From Neobacillus sp. PS3-34 (GTDB lineage: Bacteria; Bacillota; Bacilli; Bacillales; Cytobacillaceae), in assembly GCF_030915465.1 (NCBI RefSeq), contig NZ_CP133267.1:434001-498000 (forward strand): a stretch of DNA of 64,000 nucleotides, read 5' to 3'. Below the pieces are notes generated by a model. It was not told the origin of the DNA. It was given only the letters and a program-made list of their open reading frames with translations, and did not search any database. Of this stretch, positions 10,126-19,282 are shown one piece after another (position 1 is the first letter of the stretch; every line of letters starts with the position of its first letter). The position numbers and the translations under genes were made by a program.

Positions 10126-10634
10126 TACTTGCGCTTTGTCCTGGTTGGTAATGTTTCCTTCTTTTGAACTAAGGCATTCAACTTTTTTAAGTAAGCAACC
10201 TCCATACGCAAATGGTCTATTTCGGCCTGGAGTGCTTCGACGGATCCACTGACGGCTGTTGTTTTTTTTGTTTTCTTCTTCACGGTAGGACGCCCCTTTT
10301 TCTTTGATTTGAGGGCGTCTATTCCTTGAGAATCAACTTGTATTCTCCATTTACGAATTAAGGCAGGAGAAGAGATATTAAAAATCGCTGCTGTTTCATT
10401 TGGAGACGTCCCATGATCATTCAAATATTTAAGTACGTCTAGTTTAAACTCTGCCGTGTACCTTGTATAGGATTTTGTGAATCCTTGTACCCCCTGATGT
10501 TCGTATCGCATCACCCAGTTTCTTACTATATTTTCAGAGGTACCAATCGATGCCCCAATCGAGGCATAACTCTCTCCACCCTTTAAATAGCGTTGAATCG
10601 CAGCTAATTTATCCTCTGTATGAAATTTAACCAT
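10125..10634 (-). CDS. IS3-family transposase OrfA (helix-turn-helix)
   Basis: A 169-aa protein with two HTH segments (YASIGASIGTSENIVRNWVM and NETAAIFNISSPALIRKWR), a basic linker (KKKGRPTVKKKTKK) and a C-terminal leucine-zipper-like coiled coil (EIDHLRMEVAYLKKLNAL). It binds the IS ends in this family. The slippery A6G lies within the coiled-coil codons. Confidence 0.92.
   Translation of the reverse strand: MVKFHTEDKLAAIQRYLKGGESYASIGASIGTSENIVRNWVMRYEHQGVQGFTKSYTRYTAEFKLDVLKYLNDHGTSPNETAAIFNISSPALIRKWRIQVDSQGIDALKSKKKGRPTVKKKTKKTTAVSGSVEALQAEIDHLRMEVAYLKKLNALVQKKETLPTRTKRK
10182..10188 (-). other. A6G slippery heptamer for -1 programmed frameshifting
   Basis: On the minus strand OrfA reads TTA AAA AAG, which contains A-AAA-AAG in the slipping phase. 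A -1 shift continues through KKVECLSSKEGNITN into the OrfB frame without a stop. This is the classic IS150/IS3 arrangement for making the OrfAB transposase. Confidence 0.8.
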
Positions 10635-10740
10635 AGAAAAACTGCACCTCCGTATGTTAGTAAGTGTCTAACAATCGGGGTGCAGTTCAATTGGCGAGCC
10701 TTTAAGGGCGAAGACAGAGGCGTAGTTGCACTTATGCGTG

Positions 10741-10779
10741 ATAGGAAAGTATAAACTAGAAAAGTTTATACTTTCCTAT
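10741..10779. terminator. Perfect 17-bp AT-rich inverted repeat
   Basis: ATAGGAAAGTATAAACT and AGTTTATACTTTCCTAT form a perfect 17-bp stem with the loop AGAAA. It lies between the IS and the 3' end of the orphan gene at 10816, so it may be that gene's terminator. T-tracts outside the stem are poor, so a protein-binding or recombination role is also open. Confidence 0.45.
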
Positions 10780-10815
10780 TAGCTAAAGAAATATATTAAT
10801 TCTTACTCTATGACT

Positions 10816-11457
10816 CTAAATAAATGTGTCATACAAATTCATTTTAAGATTAATAGAATGTTCTTGATTTGTTTGGTTTATAAATTTTTTGACATCTTCA
10901 TTATTTTCGCAAACTCTACAATGTTCTATCGTTATTGTATATATTGTTCGATGTATAACATATGTAATAAACGGAAATTGTTTTCTCGAACGTAATATAT
11001 ACCAACCTGGTGGGAAGCTGCGCCAGGGGTTTTGCAGAACAGTTAATATGGGCAAACGTTTACAAGTGCTCCAATTCTTTTTTTCTTGTTCTAACCTAAT
11101 AGTGTCATAAATCTGCCTTAATGACTTACAATCAACTTCATTCCCAATTACAATATGAAAATTTTTTAGAAACTCTCGAAAGTCTTGATAATTATCAGTA
11201 AAAAGGTAACCAATAATATAATTTATATTATTTTTTTTAGTCCAAATAGCTCCAAAACCGCGATAGGATAGTGTATTAATATCAAGAAATCCATCTGAGT
11301 AACCAAATTGAACTTGTTCAGTATTAATAAGAAGTTTTCCAACAGTCTCACCATTAGGCTGAACTTTCATTGGGACCAACAAACCCTTTCTACAATTGGC
11401 GTCAGCAATCCGCAAGTTAAAAGTAAAAGTAAAAGTAAAAGTACAACCAATTAGCAT
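10816..11457 (-). CDS. Hypothetical protein (orphan)
   Basis: A 213-aa frame with no family I recognise. The middle and C-terminal parts look like a real folded protein (INYIIGYLFTDNYQDFREFL and FPPGWYILRSRKQFPFITYV). The N-terminus contains a (Thr-Phe)4 stretch encoded by four copies of a hexamer (11419-11442), so the true start may be the in-frame ATG at 11370. No clear ribosome binding site is visible. Neighbours give no clue. The AT-rich composition and the isolated position between an IS and kdp suggest acquired DNA. Confidence 0.45.
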   Translation of the reverse strand: MLIGCTFTFTFTFNLRIADANCRKGLLVPMKVQPNGETVGKLLINTEQVQFGYSDGFLDINTLSYRGFGAIWTKKNNINYIIGYLFTDNYQDFREFLKNFHIVIGNEVDCKSLRQIYDTIRLEQEKKNWSTCKRLPILTVLQNPWRSFPPGWYILRSRKQFPFITYVIHRTIYTITIEHCRVCENNEDVKKFINQTNQEHSINLKMNLYDTFI

Positions 11458-11715
11458 CGCATACGTAATTTTTGATAAACAAAGTTTAAGATAAATTTAA
11501 ATTGATTTAGATCATCTTTGTTCCAAATAACTACTAGGATTTCTTCTATTCGAATAACCTGTTCCGGTGATGAAGAATAAATGATTTGACCGTTTTTTTA
11601 AATGGCAGTGGCTCTAAAAACCATCCTGCTCCTTTAGCTTCTAGTCAATCTGCTACTACCAGAACATCGAGATGCCTGACTTCTCTAAGAAGCCTGGCAA
11701 CAATAGAACCCTCTT

Positions 11716-13953
11716 TTATCTCTTTCCATCTCGTACGGGCAGATTCGCCAGTATTACCTGTGTGGCCTTTTTAGCTGAAAGGTGCTTAATTATTTCAGTA
11801 ACAACTTTCCGCCTGGCGGCCACACTGCAAGTCTCAAAGCTCCCTCCCAGCCGATTGGTAAGATTAATGATTTTTCCGAGTATGGCCTTTTCTGATTCCG
11901 TTAATTCTTTACTGTCCTGTACAAAAATTACATGCCATCTTGCTTTCAGACGGTAAGCAATCCGAAAGCCTCTACGGATCAATCTTTCAGAATCTTTCCG
12001 GAGATTGACACAAACAAAAATGACTTCTTCCTTCCTCCACGGCCCTCTGAATCCCTCTTTCCGTTCCACCGATTCCAGACGGTCATCAACATCATCTGCC
12101 AACTCTCTAAGGGCCAATTCTCTTAGGGCAATAAGATTTCTCAATTTAAAAAAGTGATTCAATGACTGCTCCACTTTCTCCATTGCATAAATGTGCCCTT
12201 CCTGCATGCGCTGTCTAAGTGCCTTAGGAGATATGTCGATCAGTTCCAGTTCATCGGCCACTCGTAGTATACGGTCGGGAACCGTTTCTCTTACTTCCAC
12301 CCCGGTAATTTGCTCAACACTGTCGTTCAAGCTTTCCACATGCTGAATATTCATGGTGGAAATCACTGAAATACCCGCATTTAAAATCTCGACTACATCT
12401 TCATACCTTTTTTTATTTTTGCTTCCCGGAACATTCGTATGGGCCAGTTCATCTATTAACGCAACCTCTGGATTTCGCCGGATAATACCATCGAGATCCA
12501 TTTCCTCCAGCTTTACATTTTTGTAGGCGACCTTAATTCTCGGGATGATTTCCAAATTTCCTACTTGATTGGCCGTTTCTTTCCGCCCATGCGTTTCCAG
12601 CAGCCCTATGACAACATCGATCTGCTTTTTCTTTAATTCATTTGCTTCCCTTAACATCGTAAAGGTTTTTCCAACACCTGGGGCTGCACCTATATAGATC
12701 TTCAGTGTCCCTCTTTTGACTTTGTTTATTTTTTCCTGAATTTCTTCATGTGTTAAACGCTGATATGGATTTCGTTTTCTTTTGGATGACTTCGCAGGTA
12801 AAACTCTTTCTCCTTCTGTTTCATATCGATCGGCAACTATAAAGACATCAATGTAATTTGTTTTCCTTAAAATTTTATTCACGATAGAGCCATAAAGGAT
12901 TTCTTCCCATCTCGTTCTCTTGGATTGTCCGATAATGATTCGGGTTATTTGATGCTGAAGGGCAAAAGCCACGATTTCCTCTGCCACATCTTCATGTATC
13001 ATTTTTACTTCTTCAAATTTGCCGTCCAACTTTTTGATTAGTTTTTGGATCGATGATTTAAACGCGAGTTCCTCTTTTGATAAGGTCTTTTGCCCGTTTA
13101 TAAAGCTTGCAATAATTAAATCCCCACCCAATCGTTTGGCGATTTGATCCCCTCTTCTTATCAAAATGGAACCATTCCAATAATATTGAACACAAACCAG
13201 AATCCTTTCGGAAGCTCCTGAAGGTCCCGATAAGCCTTCGCTTTCTCTATTAAACGTCAGGTCTTCTCCTACTTCTCCCGCCAAAAATCGAAGGGACAAT
13301 TCCCTTAGTACAGCCAGATTATCTTTTTTAAATAACAAATCCCCTTGATTTCTTTCTTCAGGTTCTTCCTCCTGCAGCCGCTTTAATATTGCTTCTGGCG
13401 TGACATCCAGCAGCCTTACCTCATCTGCAAGCGATAAGGTATCCTCTGGCACAGGATTATTCACATGAATGGGGATTTTCAGCAGTCTCTCGGCAATATC
13501 CTTGACTCCCTCCAATTCATATATATTAATAGTAGAAATGACACTGATTTTATGGGAAATCAGTTCTTTTACATCGTCCAGCCTTGTCGGATTTTTTGCT
13601 GACTGGCGATTATGGTGTGCAAGCCCATCTACTAAAACAACCTCTGGGTTCCGAGCAAGGATTTCATCCATATTTAGATCATATTTCACTTCACCCTCCT
13701 CTTCCCATTGGATTGGAGGAATGATTTCAAGGCAGCCCAGTTGTTCACCTGGATTAGCGCGAGTGTAGGAGTCTGTTGCGCCAATTACGACATCAATCCC
13801 CTTTTTTTCCAGATCATTTCCTTCCAGCAGCAAATGATAAGTCTTTCCTGCTCTGCTTACTGCGCCTAAAATGATTTTTAATCTACCCTTTTTGATATTG
13901 TAAATGGATTGCAAAATTTCCTCAGGATCTTTTCTTTTAAATTGATCTGACAT
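11716..13953 (-). CDS. kdpD: KdpD-like sensor without kinase, tandem KdpD-N/USP duplication (C-terminus frameshifted)
   Basis: The 745-aa product is two successive KdpD N-terminal domains, each followed by a universal stress (USP) domain; no histidine kinase or transmembrane part exists. Copy 1 has a degenerate P-loop (GAVSRAGKT, residues 30-38) and DGLAHHN. Copy 2 keeps GAAPGVGKT and DELAHTN. USP domains of KdpD bind c-di-AMP in other Firmicutes. The reading frame ends at 11716, but adding one base near 11750 gives GESARTRWKEIKEGSIVARL and LDVLVVAD to a TGA at 11645, matching the end of copy 1. Short KdpD forms follow kdpFABC in B. thuringiensis. GGGAGG precedes the ATG. Confidence 0.85.
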   Translation of the reverse strand: MSDQFKRKDPEEILQSIYNIKKGRLKIILGAVSRAGKTYHLLLEGNDLEKKGIDVVIGATDSYTRANPGEQLGCLEIIPPIQWEEEGEVKYDLNMDEILARNPEVVLVDGLAHHNRQSAKNPTRLDDVKELISHKISVISTINIYELEGVKDIAERLLKIPIHVNNPVPEDTLSLADEVRLLDVTPEAILKRLQEEEPEERNQGDLLFKKDNLAVLRELSLRFLAGEVGEDLTFNRESEGLSGPSGASERILVCVQYYWNGSILIRRGDQIAKRLGGDLIIASFINGQKTLSKEELAFKSSIQKLIKKLDGKFEEVKMIHEDVAEEIVAFALQHQITRIIIGQSKRTRWEEILYGSIVNKILRKTNYIDVFIVADRYETEGERVLPAKSSKRKRNPYQRLTHEEIQEKINKVKRGTLKIYIGAAPGVGKTFTMLREANELKKKQIDVVIGLLETHGRKETANQVGNLEIIPRIKVAYKNVKLEEMDLDGIIRRNPEVALIDELAHTNVPGSKNKKRYEDVVEILNAGISVISTMNIQHVESLNDSVEQITGVEVRETVPDRILRVADELELIDISPKALRQRMQEGHIYAMEKVEQSLNHFFKLRNLIALRELALRELADDVDDRLESVERKEGFRGPWRKEEVIFVCVNLRKDSERLIRRGFRIAYRLKARWHVIFVQDSKELTESEKAILGKIINLTNRLGGSFETCSVAARRKVVTEIIKHLSAKKATQVILANLPVRDGKR

Positions 13954-14013
13954 AAGATTTGCCTCCCAACCAGGACGGGATGAAAAGGAGAGACAAACGA
14001 CTCCCCTTTCCTA

Positions 14014-14571
14014 TTAATCTAATTTGTCTAAGGCAATGTTTAATTTTAAAACATTCACCTTTGGATCTCCAAAAAGCCCCAACGATCTTCCTTCGGTGTA
14101 TGTTTCGACAAGGCCATAAATCTTACTTTCATCCATACCCCGTTCCTTTGCAATGCGCGGAACCTGAATTTTCGCTCCCTGAGGCGAGATATTCGGATCG
14201 AGTCCTGAACCGGAATTGGTTAATAAATCGGCTGGAATATCTTCCTTTTTCACGCGTGGATTTTCTTTCAGAAACTTAGCAATATCTTTTTTTGTTCGGT
14301 CTATCATATCCTTATTCGATGGAGCATAATTGGGCGTACCAGAGCTGGCAGAATCATAATTAATAGAAGAAACACGCCCATGGAAATATTTTGCTTTTTG
14401 GAAGGATTGGCCAATCAGCTCAGAACCGATAATTTTCCCTTCAGCATTTTTAATGACACTTCCGTCCGCTTTTGCAGGCATCAAAACCTGTGAGAAGCCG
14501 GTCAGCAGCAGCGGATAGGCAATTCCGCACATAACAAGCAGCACCAATACGACACGTACATTTTTTAACAT
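14014..14571 (-). CDS. kdpC: K+-transporting ATPase subunit C
   Basis: A 185-aa protein with one N-terminal transmembrane helix (VVLVLLVMCGIAYPLLLTGF) and the KdpC signature GSGLDPNISPQGAKIQVPRI. KdpC stabilises the KdpA-KdpB complex and helps nucleotide binding. The ATG at 14571 is chosen because AAAGGGTG lies 6 bp upstream; a GTG at 14580 overlaps that site. It sits 23 bp after kdpB and is followed by kdpD. It appears intact. Confidence 0.95.
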   Translation of the reverse strand: MLKNVRVVLVLLVMCGIAYPLLLTGFSQVLMPAKADGSVIKNAEGKIIGSELIGQSFQKAKYFHGRVSSINYDSASSGTPNYAPSNKDMIDRTKKDIAKFLKENPRVKKEDIPADLLTNSGSGLDPNISPQGAKIQVPRIAKERGMDESKIYGLVETYTEGRSLGLFGDPKVNVLKLNIALDKLD

Positions 14572-14594
14572 CGTTCTCACCCTTTAATTTATTT

Positions 14595-16633
14595 TTACGC
14601 AAGATTTAAACTTGCGAGTATTAAATCAATAAACTTAATCCCGATGAATGGGACAAGAACTCCGCCTAGTCCATAAATAAGCATATTCTTTGTCAGCAAT
14701 TTGGAAGCGCTCATCGGGACATATTTTACTCCCTTCATCGCCAATGGAATCAGAAGTGGGATGATGACCGCGTTAAAGATCAAGGCAGACAGGATGGCAC
14801 TCTGAGGAGTGGCCAGATTCATCACATTTAAAGCGTTCATTTGAGGTATGGCCAGCATGAACATCGCTGGTATAATGGCAAAATATTTCGCCACATCATT
14901 TGCAATGCTAAAGGTAGTCAATGCTCCCCGGGTCATCAGCAATTGCTTGCCGATTGATACGACTTCAATAATTTTGGTTGGATCGGAATCCAGGTCCACC
15001 ATGTTTGCCGCTTCCTTGGCTGCAATCGTTCCTGTATTCATTGCCAGCCCCACATCTGCCTGGGCAAGCGCTGGAGCATCGTTTGTTCCATCTCCTGTCA
15101 TCGCTACAAGCTTTCCTTCCGCCTGTTCCCGTTTAATCACGGAAATTTTATCTTCCGGTTTTGCTTCTGCGATAAAATCGTCTACACCAGCTTCTTTTGC
15201 AATGGTAGCTGCGGTTAATGGGTTGTCTCCCGTACACATGACCGTTTTGATCCCCATTTTCCTAAGCTCGTCAAAACGTTCTCTCATGCCAGGTTTAACG
15301 GTATCTTTAAGATAAATCACACCAAGAATCTGAATGCCTTCTGTGACTACTAAAGGTGTTCCGCCTTCAGTCGCAACTTTATCGGCAATAGAATCCAGGT
15401 CTCCTGGAATGTGTCCTCCCTGTTCAACGATATATTTTTTAATGGTATCGACGGCACCTTTGCGAATTTTTCTGCCATTTGAGAAATCGGTACCGCTCAT
15501 TCTAGTTTCAGCCGTAAACTCAATTCCTTCAGAGCCATTTATAGCTAATTCACCAACAGGCACGCCTAATGTTTTTGTGAGTTCAATGACTGATCTTCCC
15601 TCTGGCGTTTCGTCATGCAAGGAGGAATGTGCTGCCGTCCTCGCCAGGTCTTCCTCGCTTACCTTTCTTACTGGAAGGAAGGCCGATGCCATCCGATTTC
15701 CGTGTGTAATCGTTCCTGTTTTATCAAGAATGATCGTATTGATATCACCTGCTGCTTCTACTGCCTTCCCGGACATGGCGATTACATTGAATTGGGTTAC
15801 TCGATCCATGCCAGCTATGCCAATGGCTGAAAGCAATCCGCCAATTGTCGTCGGAATCAAACAGACCAGCAGCGCAATCAAGGTTGCAATCGGCAAGGTT
15901 ACTTTTATATAAGACGCAATAGGAACCAATGTGGTACATACCAGTAAAAAGATAAGCGTCAAGCTGACCAGCAGCGTGCTAAGTGCAATTTCATTCGGCG
16001 TTTTTTGCCTTTTTGCACCCTCAACCAGACTGATCATCCGGTCAAGGAAAGATTCACCAGGATCCGCACTCACTTTCACTTTAATATAATCGCTTATCAC
16101 TTTCGTTCCGCCTGTTACAGAACAAAAATCACCGCCGGACTCTTTAATGACAGGAGCAGATTCTCCCGTAATCGCTGATTCATCGACAGCGGCTACACCT
16201 TCAATTACGTCCCCGTCGCTCGGAATCAAATCATTCGCTTCAACAAACACGATGTCTCCCTTTCTAAGTTCTGATGCTTCAACCAGTTGGATCGAGCCGT
16301 CTTTTTGGATGCGTTTCGCTTTTGTATCCTGTTTTGTTTTTTTGAGGCTATCGGCTGTGCCTTTCCTCTTCCTTCTGCGAGCGCCTCTGCAAAGTTGGCA
16401 AACAGAATGGTGACGAACAGGATGACCGATACGGCTATATTGTAACCTCTGTCTGATGTACCACCGAAAATAGACGGAAAAATGGACAGCAAAAGGGTAA
16501 TGATAAAACCAATTTCAACGACAAACATGACGGGATTTCGGACCATCATTCTTGGATCCAGTTTTATGAAGGCAGCCTTTACTGCCTCCATAACAATTTT
16601 ATTAGTAAGAGTCGCTTTACGATTTGTACTCAT
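14595..16633 (-). pseudogene. kdpB: K+-transporting P-type ATPase subunit B, one frameshift
   Basis: KdpB is the catalytic P-type ATPase of high-affinity K+ uptake. The phosphorylation motif [14 protein letters not shown], the TGES-like actuator motif (ITGESAPV) and [18 protein letters not shown] are all present. The N-terminal part reads in one frame (MSTNRKATLT at 16633, after AAGGAG) until AEGRGKAQ, then shifts near 16355. One extra G restores [20 protein letters not shown] and joins [13 protein letters not shown]. The full protein would be about 680 aa, the normal length. The break is as easily a sequencing indel as a mutation. Confidence 0.9.
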
Positions 16634-16654
16634 TGTGTTACTCCTTTTCTTCAA

Positions 16655-18327
16655 TTATCGAATCGTAAGCCATTCAGCAACTGGTCCGAGAGCGATGACC
16701 GGGAAGAAGGTCAATGCCCCAATGATGAGCACAGTAGCCAATAAGATCACTAGGAATGTTGAATTATCTGTTTTAAATGTTCCAATCGTAACGGGCGCAC
16801 TCTTTTTGGATAGCAGCGAACCAACTACTGCAATTAAGGCAATCATGGAAAAATACCGCCCGAATAACATCACCAAACCTGTCGAAATGTTCCAGAAAGG
16901 AGTGTTATCACCTAGGCCTTCAAATCCTGAACCATTATTTGCTGCCGAAGAGGTAAATTCATAAACAGCCTGCGATATACCATGGAAGCCTGGATTTGAT
17001 ATAGCTGCAGTTCCCATTTTCGTGGCCAGTGCTAATGCAGCTGGCGCCAGGATGATTAAAGGATGAAGAAGGATCGCAATCGCAATCAATTTCATTTCTC
17101 TGGCTTCAATCTTCTTGCCGAGAAACTCAGGTGTACGGCCAACCATCAATCCTGCAATGAAGACAGCCATTATGGCATACATCAGGATATTGACCGTTCC
17201 TACCCCTTCGCCCCCAAATACGCAGTTAAACATCATTTCAAGCAATGGGACCATTCCTCCAAGCGGAGTCAATGTATCATGCATATTGTTGACTGTACCT
17301 GTTGTTGCGGCTGTTGTGACCGTCGTAAACAGAGCACTTTGGGCCATCCCAAACCTTACCTCTTTGCCTTCCATGCTTCCATTTGCCTGTGAAAGGCCGA
17401 TCCTCTCCAATGCAGGGTTTCCATTCGTTTCGCTAAAATAGGTGATCCCTAGAAAGACAATAAACATGAGGCCCATTCCCGCGAATAAGATCCAGCCCTG
17501 TTTTTTATTTTTCGCCATATATCCAAATGTCAGCGGCAGTGCAGCCGGAATTAAAAACATTAACAAGATCTCAAGTACGTTGGTAAACCCATTCGGATTT
17601 TCAAATGGATGAGCTGAATTGACTCCAAAGAAGCCTCCTCCATTTGTTCCTAGATGCTTGATGGTCTCCAGTGCTGCAACGGCACCCGTGCGATATGTTG
17701 TTCCGCTCCTTCAATTGTAGTTGCATGAATGCTTGGGCTAAGCGTTTGAGGAACACCCTGCGATACCATGATCAAGCCCGTAATAAACGATATTGGCAAG
17801 AGCAAGCGTGTCACCGTCCGGATTAGATCCACATAAAAATTGCCGATGCTTGACTGTCCTGTCAGTCCTCTAAAGAAAGCAATACATAAAGCAAGACCGG
17901 TTGCCGGAGTCGCAAACATCAGAAAAATAATGACTGTCATTTGTGACAGATAGGATAATCCCGTTTCACCGCTGTAATGCTGCAGGTTTGTATTCGTTAA
18001 AAAACTGGCTGCCGTATTAAAAGCAAGCAAAAGATCCATATTGGCAATCTTACTCGGATTTCCAGGCAGGAATCCCTGCATTCGAATGATCAGATAAGAA
18101 ATAATAAACATGACCAGATTGCTGATAAGTAATGCTGATGCGTATTTCCTCCAATTCATTGCTTCAGTATTGATACCGGATAATCGGTAAATGCCCCGCT
18201 CTATACCACCAAAAAATCGGTCTTGTTTCGTTGTTTCAAGAGAATAAACGTTTGCAAGGTATTTTGATAATGGAATGGCCAGCAGCAATACCAGAACCAG
18301 AACAACACCTATTTGTAAAAAATCCAT
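16655..18327 (-). pseudogene. kdpA: K+-transporting ATPase subunit A, one frameshift
   Basis: KdpA is the K+-selective channel-like subunit. The first part (MDFLQIGVVLVLVLLLAIPL to SIHATTIEGAEQHIA) shifts near 17690. One extra base gives TGAVAALETIKHLGTNGGGF and FGVNSAHPFENPNGFTNVLE, containing the selectivity segment TNGGG. The C-terminal part runs through TAATTGTVNNMHDTLTPLGG to the stop at 16655. The total of about 557 aa is normal. GGGGGAACGATC precedes the ATG. It starts 24 bp after kdpF and ends 22 bp before kdpB. Confidence 0.9.
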
Positions 18328-18350
18328 GATCGTTCCCCCATTTGTATCAG

Positions 18351-18425
18351 TTAGTATTTTTCCGGATAAATAAGAGCGTGAATTAAATACAGAGAAAGTG
18401 CTCCGACAATCACCATTAAAATCAT
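18351..18425 (-). CDS. kdpF: KdpF, small membrane subunit of the Kdp ATPase
   Basis: A 24-aa hydrophobic peptide with the KdpF pattern, VIVGALSLYLIHALIYPEKY at its C-terminus. KdpF is a single-span stabiliser of KdpABC. AAGGAG lies 8 bp upstream of the ATG at 18425. It lies directly between the 32-aa membrane ORF and kdpA. Confidence 0.9.
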   Translation of the reverse strand: MILMVIVGALSLYLIHALIYPEKY

Positions 18426-18428
18426 GAC

Positions 18429-18527
18429 TTATTCTCCTTTAGCTTCTATGACATAGTTACAAAAACGAATGAACCCCCAAAAGAGCAAAAAAGAACCAGC
18501 CGTTAGTAAAATTGAAATCATATCCAT
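18429..18527 (-). CDS. Small membrane protein upstream of kdpF (KdpX-like position)
   Basis: A 32-aa ORF with one hydrophobic helix (SILLTAGSFLLFWGFIRFCN) and a charged tail (EAKGE). GAGGAG lies 8 bp upstream of the ATG. It ends 3 bp before kdpF, in the place where B. thuringiensis kdpXFABC has a small gene kdpX. Homology to KdpX is inferred from position and type, not shown. Confidence 0.65.
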   Translation of the reverse strand: MDMISILLTAGSFLLFWGFIRFCNYVIEAKGE

Positions 18528-18558
18528 AGTATTTTCTCCTCTCCAAATCTACGAAAAA

Positions 18559-18705
18559 TTAAAATCCATATTCTTTAACTTCAACACCTTGGAAAGCAGC
18601 ATCAGCTAAAAAAAATAGACCAATGCTACTTTTCCTCAGGTTTTGTACTTCTGCACATGCTTCTTTGTGCCATTTGTGAAAATAGTGCCCTTCACAAAGG
18701 TACAT
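18559..18705 (-). CDS. Candidate 48-aa leader ORF of the kdp operon
   Basis: An open frame from ATG 18705 to TAA 18559 encodes 48 aa with GHYFHKWHKEACAEVQNLRK followed by SSIGLFFLADAAFQ and an acidic tail (VEVKEYGF). It lies between the riboswitch terminator and the 32-aa ORF. No strong ribosome binding site is visible. The 3' arm of a long hairpin and its T8 tract lie inside the frame, so it might be a leader peptide gene or simply untranslated leader RNA. Confidence 0.35.
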   Translation of the reverse strand: MYLCEGHYFHKWHKEACAEVQNLRKSSIGLFFLADAAFQGVEVKEYGF

Positions 18706-18750
18706 CGAACGTACAAAAGTTCATTTCGAGAAAAAGTAATCATTGGTCTA
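18608..18750 (-). terminator. Long hairpin with T8 tract in the kdp leader (possible second attenuator)
   Basis: On the minus strand TAGACCAATG (from 18750) pairs with CATTGGTCTA (ending at 18616), with a further pairing of TTACTTTTTCTC against GAGGAAAAGTA. The 3' arm is followed by eight T residues (18615-18608). The large loop contains smaller symmetric elements. It lies downstream of the c-di-AMP riboswitch, which suggests a second control point. Confidence 0.4.
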
Positions 18751-18872
18751 CTTAATGCCCAGCAGGCTCAATAACCGTCTCTGCATTCTGTCTTCCATGA
18801 TCCTTTTCAATTATAGGCATAATAAAAAGACCTACTTTAAAAATCAGGCTGCCGTTTTGCTGTAAAAACAAC

Positions 18873-19050
18873 AAAAAAGCCCCCTGGTCAAGGCGGTCTT
18901 AAGACCTCCTTCGCTTTAGCCGACGAAGTTAGCTGACGGGTAGGATGGCGAAAGAGTTTCTCATCCTTTCTGCATGTGCAGAATTAACCCCAAATACATG
19001 GTTCCTCCGTTCTCAATTGCTTGAGATTTGGCCGACATTCAGTTGTATAC
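18873..19050 (-). ncRNA. c-di-AMP riboswitch (ydaO/yuaA type) with terminator
   Basis: The minus strand carries the conserved blocks of this class in order: ACGGAGGAACCA, TTTGGGGTTAATTC, GAAACTCTTTCGCC, then CCCGTCAGCTAACTTCGT. It ends in a G/C-rich hairpin with TTTTTT (18879-18873). In this class c-di-AMP binding favours termination. The kdp operon of B. thuringiensis is known to be under such a riboswitch, so low c-di-AMP (low K+) should allow kdp transcription. Confidence 0.95.
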
Positions 19051-19056
19051 GCGCTT

Positions 19057-19086
19057 ATTGTAACTTCTCCCAGAATGAGTTGTAAA
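19057..19086 (-). promoter_or_regulatory. Promoter of the riboswitch-kdp transcript
   Basis: On the minus strand TTTACA (19086-19081) and TACAAT (19062-19057) are separated by 18 bp, close to sigma-A consensus, and lie a few bases upstream of the riboswitch aptamer. No KdpE-type site could be recognised. Confidence 0.6.
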
Positions 19087-19282
19087 CTCCCTAAATTCTT
19101 AAAAAAAGATTAAAATTGGCTGATTTCATTTCTTTTTCAGATAATATCACAGTATATCTCTGTATTTCTTCCTATTTTGCCGTTTTAAGAATCAGTAAAA
19201 GAAAAAAAATGGCGTTGACAAGACTGGAAAATCCGATTTATGATAGGTCTCATAAATTCAGAGCAAAAATGTTGGGGGAAAA

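Larger units (their letters stand above)
9252..10689 (-). mobile_element. Complete IS3-family (IS150 group) insertion sequence, 1438 bp
   Basis: The left end TGAAGTGACCCCC (9252) and, on the opposite strand, the right end TGAACTGCACCCC (from 10689) align as imperfect terminal repeats running to GTTAGAC. Three-base direct repeats ATT flank it (9249-9251 and 10690-10692). It encodes OrfA (HTH) and OrfB (DDE integrase), with an A6G slippery heptamer. Removing the element and one ATT rejoins CTCGCC-GATT-GGCGAG, a perfect 6-bp hairpin, so the element entered a terminator-like loop. It looks intact and possibly active. Confidence 0.93.

Noticed and set aside
14848..15912. Long plus-strand open frames opposite kdpB
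   Set aside because: They are shadows of the conserved kdpB coding sequence and have no start signals.
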